Of a stretch of DNA of 64,000 nucleotides, positions 54,690-63,254 are shown piece after piece. Below the pieces are notes generated by a model, which saw only the letters and a program-made list of their open reading frames with translations, did no database searches and was not told the DNA's origin. Source of the DNA: AP-15 sp963775875. GTDB taxonomy: Bacteria; Pseudomonadota; Alphaproteobacteria; ATCC43930; CGMCC-115725. Position 1 is the first letter of the stretch, and each line of letters begins with the position of its first letter. The translations under genes and the position numbers were made by a program. Where the stretch lies: NCBI GenBank assembly GCA_963775875.1, contig CAVZKP010000026.1, positions 186,001-250,000 on the forward strand. The letters run 5' to 3'.

Positions 54690-55587
54690 GGCGATCGGCC
54701 TGGCGATCGCGCTGTCGGTCGCGGGGCTGCCCATGGCGGCGCAGGCTGCCGCGGGGCTGCCCATCGCGGCGCAGGCGGGCGCGGTCGAGCGCGGCGGCTA
54801 CCTCGCCGCTGCGGCCGGCTGCGACCGCTGCCACACCGATACCGAGCATGGCGGGCGGCCCTATGCCGGCGGGCGGGCGCTCGAAACCGCGTTCGGCACC
54901 ATCGTTTCGCCGAACATCACGCCCGACCGCCAGACCGGGATCGGCGGCTGGAGCCCCTCTGATTTCGCCCGGGCGATGCGCTGGGGCGTCGCCCCCGACG
55001 CCTCGCATTATCTGCCGGCCTTCCCGTTTGCCTTTTTCAATCGCCTGAGCGCGCGCGATCTCGCCGATCTCGAGGCGTTTCTCGACAGCCTGCCGGCGGT
55101 GTCCCAGGTCAACCGCGCCGGTGATCGCGCCCCCTTTGCCGCGGCGCGCGGCGCCGTCGCCAGCCTCGCCTCGCGCTTTCCCGGACCGTTCCAGCCCGAT
55201 CCGAAACAGGACGCGGTATGGAATCGGGGCGCCTATCTGGTCGCCACGATCGGCCGCTGCGGCGATTGCCACACCCCGCGCAACTGGCTCGGCGCTCCCG
55301 ATCCGGATCGCTTTCTCGCCGGCGCGCCGGCCGGCCTCGACGGCAAGAAGGTCCCGAACATCACGCCTGATCCCAAGACCGGGATCGGCAAGTGGACCGT
55401 CGACGACATCGTCGGCGTCCTGACCGACGGCCATACGCCCGATTTCGACTTCGTCGGCGGCAGCATGGCCGAAATCGTCAAGAACACCACCCGCCTCGAC
55501 GCCGCCGACCGGCGCGCCATCGCCGTCTATCTGCAATCGCTGCCGCCGGTCGGTTCGGCATCGGTCGCTGCGCCAAAGAAAGACTGA
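54640..55587 (+). CDS. Diheme cytochrome c, periplasmic
   Basis: The 315-aa protein has a signal peptide with a duplicated cleavage region, then two heme sites: CDRCH (residues 61-65) and CGDCH (206-210). The pattern GCDRCHT, VSPNITPD and IGRCGDCHTP, with LPAFPFAFFNRLS, matches diheme subunits of membrane dehydrogenases (gluconate/alcohol-dehydrogenase type). The start overlaps the preceding gene by 50 bp; alternative starts farther in would remove the basic N-region. It probably carries electrons from an unknown dehydrogenase. Confidence 0.86.
   Translation: MAVTPATTTSAKRSRSKAIGLAIALSVAGLPMAAQAAAGLPIAAQAGAVERGGYLAAAAGCDRCHTDTEHGGRPYAGGRALETAFGTIVSPNITPDRQTGIGGWSPSDFARAMRWGVAPDASHYLPAFPFAFFNRLSARDLADLEAFLDSLPAVSQVNRAGDRAPFAAARGAVASLASRFPGPFQPDPKQDAVWNRGAYLVATIGRCGDCHTPRNWLGAPDPDRFLAGAPAGLDGKKVPNITPDPKTGIGKWTVDDIVGVLTDGHTPDFDFVGGSMAEIVKNTTRLDAADRRAIAVYLQSLPPVGSASVAAPKKD
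54721..54780 (+). repeat. 30-bp tandem duplication in the signal peptide of the diheme cytochrome
   Basis: 54721-54750 and 54751-54780 are the same 30-bp unit with a few substitutions, encoding AGLPMAAQAA then AGLPIAAQAG. It duplicates the signal-peptidase site. Confidence 0.85.
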
Positions 55588-55779
55588 GCGGCGCAGCGTT
55601 TCGACACTGGACGCTTGGTCGAGACCTCTTATGATGGCGGGCGTTTCGACACAGAGCAGTGGGAAACCGGCCCGGCATCGCCGCCGGCGCAGTCGCCGGG
55701 CGGGCCGAGCCTGGGAGTAGACCGAGCCTGGCGCGGCCAATCGCCGCGTCCGGTCGATCGCTGGCGGTAGGAGCGGGTA

Positions 55780-56823
55780 GTGGCGCGAGGGCGACCGGAT
55801 AAGAGCTTGGCCCGCTTCGAGCGGATCGCGCTGGTCCTGTCCGGCGGCGAGGCGCTCGGCGCCTATCAGGCGGGCGCCTATGCCGCGCTCGAAAAGAGCG
55901 GGGTGCGGCCGAACTGGATCGCCGGGACCGCAATCGGCGCGGTCAATGCCGCGATCATTGCCGGCAACCTGCCGCACGAGCGAATATTGCGCTTGCGCCA
56001 ATTCTGGCAGGAGGTCAGCCGCCGCGCCGCGCATGGCTGCCCGCGCCGGCTCGGGCGCTGGGCGCAGCGGACGACCGGCCGCTGCTGGTCCTTGCTGCGC
56101 CGCAGCGCCGGGTTCGCGCCGATGATGGCCGAGCCGATGGTTTCGGCCGGCGACTTGCGCGAACTGATCGCCCAGGCGGTCGATTTCGAGCGGGTCAATT
56201 CCGGCGCCATCCGCGTCGTTCTCGGCGCGGTCAATCTGGCGACCGGGGCGGAAACGTTTTTCGACAACGACCGGCACGTGCTCGGCCTCGACCATGTGCT
56301 GGCCGGCATGCCGCTGGCGGGGCTGCCGCCGGTCGCCATCGGCCAGCAGCTTTTCGCCGGCAGCGCCGTCCCGGTATCGGCATTGGAAGACGCCCGCCCG
56401 GCCGATACCTTGTGCTTTGCGGTTGACGGCTACGATCCGGTGCCCGGCAGTGATGGCGGGATCAGCCGCACCACCCGCGAGATCGCCGCGCTGCGCCGCA
56501 GCCACGATTTGCGCCGGATGATCGCGCTGCTCGGTGAGCGCCTGCCGCCGGCGGCGCGGGGCGAGATCGACATCCGCCGATGTCTCGCCGAGGCCAGCAA
56601 CGCGACGATGACCATCCTGCACCTGGTTCACGAGGGCGAGGTCGCCGATCTCGCGGCGAAGATGGCTGATTTCTCGACCGGCGCGGTGACCCGGCGGTGG
56701 AAGGCGGGAGAACGCGACGTCGCCACCAGCCTGGCTCACCCGCGCTGGCTGGCGCCGCCGCCCCGCCTCTCCGGGGTCGTCGTCCACGAGGTTCGCGACG
56801 GCGTCGTCGCCCCGCCACGCTGA
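55780..56823 (+). CDS. Patatin-like protein lacking the catalytic serine (DUF3734 type)
   Basis: The 347-aa protein has the patatin oxyanion loop (LVLSGGEALGAYQAGAYAAL, residues 18-37), but the nucleophile elbow reads GTAIGAVNAA: residue 51 is Ala (codon GCA) where GxSxG has Ser. A DG motif (VDGYDPVPGSDGG) is kept, as are the DUF3734-like C-terminal segments around MADFSTGAVTRRW. A single T-to-G change in a TCA codon would give this. Relatives occur next to PHB genes; this one precedes phaZ by 283 bp. It is probably inactive as a lipase and may act as a binding protein. Confidence 0.82.
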   Translation: MARGRPDKSLARFERIALVLSGGEALGAYQAGAYAALEKSGVRPNWIAGTAIGAVNAAIIAGNLPHERILRLRQFWQEVSRRAAHGCPRRLGRWAQRTTGRCWSLLRRSAGFAPMMAEPMVSAGDLRELIAQAVDFERVNSGAIRVVLGAVNLATGAETFFDNDRHVLGLDHVLAGMPLAGLPPVAIGQQLFAGSAVPVSALEDARPADTLCFAVDGYDPVPGSDGGISRTTREIAALRRSHDLRRMIALLGERLPPAARGEIDIRRCLAEASNATMTILHLVHEGEVADLAAKMADFSTGAVTRRWKAGERDVATSLAHPRWLAPPPRLSGVVVHEVRDGVVAPPR

Positions 56824-56967
56824 ACCCGGCCTGTCCACCGGATAGGCAATATCGCGGTCGCCGCCTGCAAAAGCGGCTGTTTTGATCGCCGGCCAAGAAA
56901 CAATCGACGAACATCAAGCGCTCGCCCCAGCCCGGCAAGGCGATCGCGTCACCCCTTGCCTAAACGC

Positions 56968-57000
56968 TTGTCAAGACAAATATAAGCTTGAATTAAAAGG
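56968..57000 (+). promoter_or_regulatory. AT-rich candidate promoter before phaZ
   Basis: TTGTCA at 56968-56973, followed by an AT-rich region ending AATTAAAAGG, in an otherwise GC-rich gap of 283 bp. TTGTC and GACAA also form a small palindrome. It may mark a -35/-10 pair (spacing 17), but the -10 match is weak. Confidence 0.3.
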
Positions 57001-57106
57001 ATTTTCGAGATGGGATGCTTTCGCCTGATAATCGATCGAAACGGGGAGCCGTTTCGCTTCTTCGGACGCTTGCGCCCTCGCCGGCTTCCGGCATCTACGA
57101 GGATAT

Positions 57107-58324
57107 ATGCTTTACGACGCCTACCAGGCTCAAAACGACATTTTCGGTCCGGTCCGGCTGATGGCCGAAACCGCCCATGACTGGCTGAGCCATCCGTGGC
57201 TGCCGGTCGGGGACCTGCCCTGCGTGCGCAGCGCCGCGGCGGCGATGGAGCTGCTGTCCCACGCCGGCCTGTCGCATGAACGGCCGGCTTTCGGCATCCG
57301 CTCGGTCATCATCGGCGGCAAGGAGATCGCTGTCAGCGAGGAGGTCGTCGCCTCGCATCCGTTCTGCAACCTGCTCCATTTCCGCAAGGATTCGACGCGC
57401 GAGGAGCCGACCGTGCTGGTCGTGGCGCCGCTGTCGGGGCATTTCCCGACCTTGCTGCGCGGCACCGTCGAAACCCTGCTGGCCGATCACAACGTCTACC
57501 TGACCGATTGGCGGAACGCGCGCGACGTGCCGCTGCTCTATGGCCGGTTCGATTTTGACGATTTCGCCGCCTTGGTGATCCGCTTCACCCGTCTGCTCGG
57601 GCCGCGCATCCATGTGATGGCGGTATGCCAGCCATCGGTCCCGGTGCTGGCGGCCGCGTCCCTGATGGCGGCCGAAAACGATCCGTGTCAGCCGGCCTCG
57701 ATGATCCTGATGGGCGGGCCGATCGATACCAGGGTCAATCCGACCGCGGTCAACCGCTTCGCCGAGGCGCATCCGCTCGACTGGTTCGAGCGGACCGTCA
57801 TCACCGCCGTGCCGGCGCGTTATCCCGGCCGCTTCCGCTGCGTCTATCCGGGATTCCTGCAGCTCGCCGGGTTTCTCAGCATGAATCTCGACCGCCATGT
57901 CTCGGCGCATTGGACCATGTTCCGCGACCTCGCCCGCGGCAGCGGCGACAGTGCGGCGGCAACCCGCGCCTTTTACGACGAGTACACCGCGGTCATGGAT
58001 CTGCCGGCGGATTTCTACCTGCAGACCATCGAGCGGGTGTTTCACCAGCACGACCTGCCGCGCGGCCGGTTGCAGGTGCACGGCCAGCCGGTCGTGCCGG
58101 CGGCGATCGAGCGCACCGCGCTGATGACCGTCGAGGGCGAGCGCGACGATGTCTGCGGGCCCGGTCAGACCGTCGCCGCGCATGATCTGTGCACCGGGCT
58201 CCCGCCGGCGAAAAAGACCCAACACCTCCAGCTCAAAGTCGGCCATTATGGCGTCTTTCATGGCCGCCGGTGGCAGACCGAGACCTACCCCAAGGTCAAG
58301 TCGTTCATCCGGGCGCAGGGCTAG
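57107..58324 (+). CDS. phaZ: Intracellular polyhydroxyalkanoate depolymerase
   Basis: Hydrolyses native PHB granules to 3-hydroxybutyrate. The 405 aa match the intracellular PhaZ family: YDAYQAQNDIFGPVRLMAE, LVVAPLSGHFPTLLRGTVETLL, and the nucleophile Cys174 in HVMAVCQPSVPVLAA (Cys in place of Ser is normal here), SADFYL-like, the catalytic Asp in EGERDDVCGPGQT and His in VGHYGVFHGRRW. ATG at 57107 follows GAGGATAT. It lies beside a patatin-like protein and upstream of BKACE and CoA-transferase genes, which together suggest acetoacetate-linked PHB turnover. Confidence 0.94.
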   Translation: MLYDAYQAQNDIFGPVRLMAETAHDWLSHPWLPVGDLPCVRSAAAAMELLSHAGLSHERPAFGIRSVIIGGKEIAVSEEVVASHPFCNLLHFRKDSTREEPTVLVVAPLSGHFPTLLRGTVETLLADHNVYLTDWRNARDVPLLYGRFDFDDFAALVIRFTRLLGPRIHVMAVCQPSVPVLAAASLMAAENDPCQPASMILMGGPIDTRVNPTAVNRFAEAHPLDWFERTVITAVPARYPGRFRCVYPGFLQLAGFLSMNLDRHVSAHWTMFRDLARGSGDSAAATRAFYDEYTAVMDLPADFYLQTIERVFHQHDLPRGRLQVHGQPVVPAAIERTALMTVEGERDDVCGPGQTVAAHDLCTGLPPAKKTQHLQLKVGHYGVFHGRRWQTETYPKVKSFIRAQG

Positions 58325-58377
58325 CCGCCCCGCCCGCGGCGGCGCGACGGCCGGCCAGCGTTGACGGGAGGAAAACC

Positions 58378-59313
58378 ATGGCTATGGGTGGCAAGGTCGT
58401 CATCACCTGCGCCGTCACCGGGTCGATCCATACCCCGACGATGAGCCCCTATCTGCCGTTGACCCCGGACGAGATCGCCCGCGACGCGATCGCCGCGGCC
58501 GAGGCCGGGGCGGCGATCCTGCACCTCCATGCCCGCGATCCGAAAGACGGGCGGCCGACCCCCGATCCGGGCGTATTCATGCAGTTCCTGCCGCGGATCA
58601 AGCAGGCGACCAACGCCGTCGTCAACATCACCACCGGCGGCGGCCACGGCATGTCGCTCGACGAACGGCTCGCCGCCCCGCTGCGCGCCAAGCCCGAAAT
58701 GTGCTCGTTGAACATGGGCTCGATGAATTTCGGGCTCTATCCGATGCTCTCCCGCTACAAGGATTGGCGATATCCGTGGGAGACGCAGCATCTCGAAATG
58801 ACCCGCGATTTCATCTTCCGCAACACCTTCGCCGATATCGAGCGCATCCTGAAGGACCTCGGCGAGGGCTGCGGCACCCGCTTCGAGTTCGAATGCTACG
58901 ATGTCGGCCACCTCTACAACCTGGCGCACTTCCTCGACCGCGGCCTGGTCAAGCCGCCCCTGTTCGTGCAGACGATCTTCGGCATTCTCGGCGGCATCGG
59001 CGCCGATCCCGACAATCTGGTCCATATGAAGCATATCGCCGACAAACTGTTCGGCGATGCCTATGCCTGGTCGATCCTCGCCGCCGGCCGCCACCAATTG
59101 CCGCTGGTGACGATGGGCGCGGTGATGGGCGGCAATGTCCGGGTCGGGCTCGAAGATTCCCTGTGGATCGGCCGCGGCAAGCTCGCCACCAGCAATGCCG
59201 ACCAGGTCAGCCGGATCCGCACCATCGTCGAAAATCTGTCGCTCGAAATCGCCACTCCGGACGAGGCGCGGGCCATGCTGGCGCTCAAGGGCGGCGACGC
59301 CGTCGCTTTCTAA
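58378..59313 (+). CDS. BKACE-family enzyme (3-keto-5-aminohexanoate cleavage type)
   Basis: Zn-dependent beta-keto acid cleavage enzyme of 311 aa. It converts a beta-keto acid plus acetyl-CoA into acetoacetate plus a new acyl-CoA. The family motifs are present: VITCAVTGSIHTP, the HxH zinc ligands in AAILHLHARDPKDGRPT, VNITTGGGHGMSLDERL, FECYDVGHLYNLAH, and the C-terminal VGLEDSLWIGRGKLATSNA. GGGAGG precedes the ATG at 58378. It is followed after 16 bp by a CoA-transferase subunit, as in many BKACE operons. The beta-keto acid substrate is unknown. Confidence 0.92.
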   Translation: MAMGGKVVITCAVTGSIHTPTMSPYLPLTPDEIARDAIAAAEAGAAILHLHARDPKDGRPTPDPGVFMQFLPRIKQATNAVVNITTGGGHGMSLDERLAAPLRAKPEMCSLNMGSMNFGLYPMLSRYKDWRYPWETQHLEMTRDFIFRNTFADIERILKDLGEGCGTRFEFECYDVGHLYNLAHFLDRGLVKPPLFVQTIFGILGGIGADPDNLVHMKHIADKLFGDAYAWSILAAGRHQLPLVTMGAVMGGNVRVGLEDSLWIGRGKLATSNADQVSRIRTIVENLSLEIATPDEARAMLALKGGDAVAF

Positions 59314-59329
59314 TCGGGGCGGGTGAACC

Positions 59330-59995
59330 ATGATCGATAAGCGGGTGCGCGACCTGGCCGAGGCGGTGGCCGGGGTCAAGGACGGCGCGGTGATCCTGTG
59401 CGCCGGGTTTGGCGGCGCCGGGCTGCCCGACGCCTTGTGCGAAGCCTTGGTCGAGCAGGGGGCCCGCGATCTGACGGTGGTCGCCAACAACGCCGGCACC
59501 GGGCGTGCCGGGCTCGCCGCGCTGATGGCCGCCGGACGGGTGCGCAAGATCATCTGCTCGTTTCCGCGCAGCTCGGGCTCGGTGGTGTTCGAGGAGCTCT
59601 ACGCCGCCGGCAGGATCGAGCTCGAACTCTTGCCGCAAGGCACCCTCAGCGAGCGCATGCGCTGCGCCGCCGCCGGGCTCGGCGGCTTCTATTCGCCGGT
59701 CTCGGTCGGAACCCGGCTCGCCGAAGGCAAGGAGCACCGCGAGATCGACGGCCGCATTTATGTGCTCGAACAGCCGCTCAAGGGCGATGTGGCGCTGCTC
59801 TGCGCCGACCGCGCCGATCGCTGGGGCAATCTGACCTACCGCAAATCGGCCCGCAATTTCAACCCGACCATGGCGATGGCCGCCGACCTCGCCATCGCCC
59901 AGGTGCGTCACATCGTCGAATTGGGCGAGATCGACCCGGAGATGATCATCACCCCCGGCATCTTCGTCGACCGCCTGGTCCAGGTGCCGGGCTAG
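59330..59995 (+). CDS. 3-oxoacid CoA-transferase, subunit A
   Basis: Moves CoA between succinyl-CoA or acetyl-CoA and a keto acid. The 221 aa include AVILCAGFGGAGLPDALCEAL, VVANNAGTGRAGLAALMAAG, IICSFPRSSGSVVFEELYAAG and LPQGTLSERMRCAAAGLGGF, which match ScoA/PcaI. The start has GGGGCGGG upstream. The B subunit follows after an intergenic palindrome. The pair most likely activates acetoacetate made by BKACE or PHB degradation. Confidence 0.92.
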   Translation: MIDKRVRDLAEAVAGVKDGAVILCAGFGGAGLPDALCEALVEQGARDLTVVANNAGTGRAGLAALMAAGRVRKIICSFPRSSGSVVFEELYAAGRIELELLPQGTLSERMRCAAAGLGGFYSPVSVGTRLAEGKEHREIDGRIYVLEQPLKGDVALLCADRADRWGNLTYRKSARNFNPTMAMAADLAIAQVRHIVELGEIDPEMIITPGIFVDRLVQVPG

Positions 59996-60025
59996 TTCCG
60001 GCGAATCGAGTGCAACCCTGATGGC

Positions 60026-60048
60026 ATCACCGGGCTTGACCCGGTGAT
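60026..60048. repeat. Palindromic element between the two CoA-transferase subunit genes
   Basis: ATCACCGGG-CTTGA-CCCGGTGAT, a perfect 9-bp inverted repeat with a 5-base loop between genes of an operon. It is unusual for a short intergenic gap of 137 bp inside an operon; it may adjust the subunit ratio. Confidence 0.65.
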
Positions 60049-60132
60049 CCACGCCTCTACCCTCGGCTCCGCAACGCGTGGATGGCCGGCTCGGAGGCGG
60101 GCCATGACAAATATCTGTTCGGAGCAACCCCG

Positions 60133-60801
60133 ATGCCGCTCAAACGTCGCCAAATCGCCTGGCGGGCCGCCCAGGACCTCGCCGACGGCGCCTATGTGAA
60201 CCTCGGGATCGGCCTGCCGACCCTGGTGTCGGACTTCATCCCGGAAGGTCGCGAGATCGTCCTGCACAGCGAGAACGGCATCCTCGGCGTCGGCCCGGCG
60301 CCCGGCGCCAACGCGGTCGATCCGGACCTGATCAACGCCGGCAAGCAGCCGGTCACGCTGGTCACCGGCGGCAGCTATGTGCACCACACCGACTCGTTTC
60401 TGATGATCCGCGGCGGCCATCTCGACCTCGCCCTGCTCGGCGCTTTCGAGGTGTCCGAGAATGGCGATCTGGCCAATTGGACAACCGACGATCCCGGCTT
60501 TCCGCCCGGCGTCGGGGGTGCGATGGACCTCGCGGTCGGCGCCAAGGAGATCCGCGTCCTGGTCGAGCACACCACCAAGACCGGCGCCCCGCGGATCCGG
60601 CGGCGCTGCGAGTACCCGTTGACCGCCGCCGCCGCGGTGCGCCGCATCTACACCGACCTCGCGGTGATCGACGTCACCCCGGACGGCCTCCTGGTCCGCG
60701 AAATCGCCGAGGACATCGACTTTGCCGCGCTGCAGGCCAAGACCGAAGCCGCGCTGCGCCCCGCCCCGGACCTGCGCCCGCTGCGTGCCCCGCCGCTCTG
60801 A
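60133..60801 (+). CDS. 3-oxoacid CoA-transferase, subunit B
   Basis: The 222-aa partner of the A subunit. It contains YVNLGIGLPTLVSDFIPEG, the catalytic Glu in SENGILGVGP, GGHLDLALLGAFEVSENGDL, ANWTTDDP and DLAVGAKEIRVLVEHTTK, normal for ScoB/PcaJ. ATG at 60133 was chosen over the longer start at 60082 because the homologous region begins MPLKRRQIAWRAAQDL and GGAG lies upstream. It closes the PHB/beta-keto acid group. Confidence 0.92.
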   Translation: MPLKRRQIAWRAAQDLADGAYVNLGIGLPTLVSDFIPEGREIVLHSENGILGVGPAPGANAVDPDLINAGKQPVTLVTGGSYVHHTDSFLMIRGGHLDLALLGAFEVSENGDLANWTTDDPGFPPGVGGAMDLAVGAKEIRVLVEHTTKTGAPRIRRRCEYPLTAAAAVRRIYTDLAVIDVTPDGLLVREIAEDIDFAALQAKTEAALRPAPDLRPLRAPPL

Positions 60802-60812
60802 ACGGGAAGCCG

Positions 60813-61757
60813 GTGGAACCGACGATCCGCATCGCCGTCCTGATCCCCTGCTACAACGAAGAAACCACGATCGCCTCGGTGGTCGGCGATTTTTACGCTT
60901 CGCTGCCGAATTGCTCGGTATACGTGTACGACAACAACTCGACCGATAATACCGCGGCAGTCGCCGCGACCGCCGGCGCCGTCGTCCGCCGCGAACCGAT
61001 GCAGGGCAAGGGCAATGTGGTCCGCCGCATGCTGGCCGATGTCGAAGCCGACGTCTTTGTCGTCGTCGATGGCGATGCCACCTACGACGCGGCGGCGTGC
61101 CCGGCAATGATCGAGAAGCTCTTGAGCGATGGCCTCGATCTGGTCAACGGCGTGCGCGTGGCCACCGCCCGGGCCGCCTTCCGGCGCGGGCATCGTTTTG
61201 GCAATGTCGTGCTGACCGGGCTGATCAAATTGATCTTCGGCTCCGGTCTCGACGACATCCTGTCCGGCTACAAGGTAATGTCGCGGCGCTTCGTCAAATC
61301 GATCCCGTTGCTGAGCGGCGGCTTCGAAACCGAGACCGAATTGGCGATCCATGCGCTGTCGCTGCACATGCCGATCGTGGAAATGCCGACCAGCTATCGC
61401 GACCGCCCGCACGGCTCGAACAGCAAGCTCAATACCTACCGCGACGGGATAAAGATCCTGCGCGCCATCATCTGGCTGATGAAGGAAGAGCGTCCGCTGC
61501 TGTTCTTCTCGATCGCCGCGGCGGCCTTTGCCGCCGTCGCGCTGATCCTCGGGGTGCCGGTGGTGGCGACGTTTCTGCAGACCGGGCTGGTGCCGCGGCT
61601 GCCGACCGCGGTTCTGGCCGCATCGATCATGCTGCTGTCTTTTCTGAGCCTGTGTTGCGGCCTGATCCTCGACACCGTCACCCGCGGCCGGCGCGAGATG
61701 AAGCGGATGTTCTATTTGGCCACGCCGACCCGACCGCTGCCCCAACCCGATCAATGA
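60813..61757 (+). CDS. Family 2 glycosyltransferase with C-terminal membrane segments
   Basis: The 314-aa GT-A enzyme starts IAVLIPCYNEETTIASVVGDF, then VYVYDNNSTDNTAAVAATAG, the nucleotide-metal motif VVVDGDATYD, and LSGYKVMSRRFVKSIPLLSGGFETETELA, with two C-terminal transmembrane segments (LFFSIAAAAFAAVALILGVP and IMLLSFLSLCCGLILDTV). This layout resembles undecaprenyl- or dolichyl-phosphate glycosyltransferases. GTG at 60813 follows GGGAA. The stop overlaps the next ATG by four bases, so the two are co-translated. Confidence 0.88.
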   Translation: MEPTIRIAVLIPCYNEETTIASVVGDFYASLPNCSVYVYDNNSTDNTAAVAATAGAVVRREPMQGKGNVVRRMLADVEADVFVVVDGDATYDAAACPAMIEKLLSDGLDLVNGVRVATARAAFRRGHRFGNVVLTGLIKLIFGSGLDDILSGYKVMSRRFVKSIPLLSGGFETETELAIHALSLHMPIVEMPTSYRDRPHGSNSKLNTYRDGIKILRAIIWLMKEERPLLFFSIAAAAFAAVALILGVPVVATFLQTGLVPRLPTAVLAASIMLLSFLSLCCGLILDTVTRGRREMKRMFYLATPTRPLPQPDQ

Positions 61758-62449
61758 CCGATTACACCGGGATCGACAATCTGGAGGTGATGAGCGAGGC
61801 CAGGCATTATAACGCCTATCTGCATTCGCTGATCGAAGCGCAGATCCGGTCGAATGATAAGGTCGCCGATTTCGGCGCCGGATCGGGCACCTTTGCCGTC
61901 CCGCTGCTGGAGCGCGGCGTCGATCTGGTCTGCGTCGAACCGGATGCGCGGCTGCGGCAACATTTGCGGCAGGCGAGGCTCTGCGTGGTCGCCAGCATCG
62001 ACGAGATTGCCCCCGCCAGCCTGGATCTGGTCTACAGCCTGAATGTCCTCGAACATATCGGCGACGACCGCGACGCCTTGCGCGGGCTCGCCGGCCGGCT
62101 CAAGGATGGCGGCCGGCTGCTGCTTTACGTGCCGGCCTTTCCGGTGCTGTTTTCGGCGATGGACCGCAAGGTCGGGCACCATCGGCGCTATCGCCGCGGA
62201 CCGTTGGTGGCGTTGTTGAACGAGGCGGGGTTTCGCGTCTGCCGCGCGGTTTATGTGGACAGCCTCGGCTTCGCCCTGACCATCGGCTATCGTCTGGTCG
62301 GCAACGATACCGGCGACGTCAACCGCAATGCGCTGAAGCTCTACGACCGGCTATTCTTTCGCCTCAGCCGCGCCCTCGACCGCGCCTTGCAGCATCGGCT
62401 CGGCAAGAACCTGCTGATCCTTGCCGAGAAGCGGAACAGCCCGCCCTGA
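61754..62449 (+). CDS. Class I SAM-dependent methyltransferase
   Basis: The 231-aa Rossmann methyltransferase has motif I VADFGAGSGTFAVPLLE, then VDLVCVEPDARLRQHL, LDLVYSLNVLEHIGDDRDAL and GGRLLLYVPAFPVLFSAMD, with a hydrophobic C-terminal half. The acceptor is unknown; with the glycosyltransferase (4-bp ATGA overlap) it could modify a lipid- or sugar-linked product. It converges on the peroxiredoxin gene, 64 bp apart. Confidence 0.88.
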   Translation: MTDYTGIDNLEVMSEARHYNAYLHSLIEAQIRSNDKVADFGAGSGTFAVPLLERGVDLVCVEPDARLRQHLRQARLCVVASIDEIAPASLDLVYSLNVLEHIGDDRDALRGLAGRLKDGGRLLLYVPAFPVLFSAMDRKVGHHRRYRRGPLVALLNEAGFRVCRAVYVDSLGFALTIGYRLVGNDTGDVNRNALKLYDRLFFRLSRALDRALQHRLGKNLLILAEKRNSPP

Positions 62450-62464
62450 TCCGTCCCCTCGGCC

Positions 62465-62494
62465 CGGCCCGGCCCGTCCGGCGGGGCCGGGCCG
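62465..62494. terminator. Strong GC hairpin between convergent genes
   Basis: CGGCCCGGCCC and GGGCCGGGCCG make a perfect 11-bp stem with an 8-base loop. It sits between the convergent methyltransferase and peroxiredoxin genes. No T-run follows, so it may act as a bidirectional transcription barrier rather than a classic terminator. Confidence 0.55.
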
Positions 62495-62513
62495 CGGCCG
62501 GGAAAGCCTGGCG

Positions 62514-63002
62514 CTACACCAGCGCCTTCAGCATTGCCTCGGCGCTGGAGGCGTCGACCTGGCCCGGCTGGGTCTCGACGTTGAGCGACTTGACGACGCC
62601 GTTATCGACCAGCATCGAATAGCGCTTCGAGCGCACCCCGAGCCCGCCTTTGCTCAGATCCAGTTCGAGCCCGAGCGCGCGAACGAAATCGCCGCTGCCA
62701 TCGGCCAGCATCGTCACCTTGCCCTCGGTCTTCTGGTCCTTGCCCCAGGCGCCCATCACCGCGGCGTCGTTGACCGCGACGCAGGCGACCTCGTCGATCC
62801 CCTTGCCCCTGATCTCGGCCGCCTTGTCGACATAGCCCGGCAGATGCCGCTGCGAGCAGGCCGGGGTGAACGCGCCCGGCACCGCGAACAGCACGACCTT
62901 GCGGCCACGGAAGAATTCGTCGGTGCTGACCTCTTTCGGCCCCTCCGCGGTCACCTGCCTGAGCGTCGCCGATGGCAGCTTGTCGCCGACTTGGATCGTC
63001 AT
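62514..63002 (-). CDS. Peroxiredoxin (Prx5-like redoxin family)
   Basis: Thiol-dependent peroxidase of 162 aa. The peroxidatic Cys49 lies in VPGAFTPACSQRHLPG, with KVVLFAVPG before it and GLELDLSKGGLGVRSKRYSMLV after it, the Prx5 pattern. The start at 63002 is preceded by GGAGGGAC. No second resolving Cys is apparent, so it probably uses glutathione or glutaredoxin. It is divergent from the YqgE gene. Confidence 0.93.
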   Translation of the reverse strand: MTIQVGDKLPSATLRQVTAEGPKEVSTDEFFRGRKVVLFAVPGAFTPACSQRHLPGYVDKAAEIRGKGIDEVACVAVNDAAVMGAWGKDQKTEGKVTMLADGSGDFVRALGLELDLSKGGLGVRSKRYSMLVDNGVVKSLNVETQPGQVDASSAEAMLKALV

Positions 63003-63254
63003 GGGAAGTCCCTCCGATGCTGGTGCAGATGCGAAAGCCCGAGCGATAGCACAGCGGCGACTGCCGGGCAAACCGGACCGCCCGCCGGCGCCGTCCCGCC
63101 GGCCATCGCCGGCCGCCGCCGGTCCGCCGCCGCATGCCGGTTTTTTGTGCGCCGGCCGGCAACGAAACCCCTATGATCGGCCGTACCCGTGAGTATCGGC
63201 CGCGGCAATCGAAAGGGCGGGCATGATGGACGACGGATCGCATCGGAGGGCACG

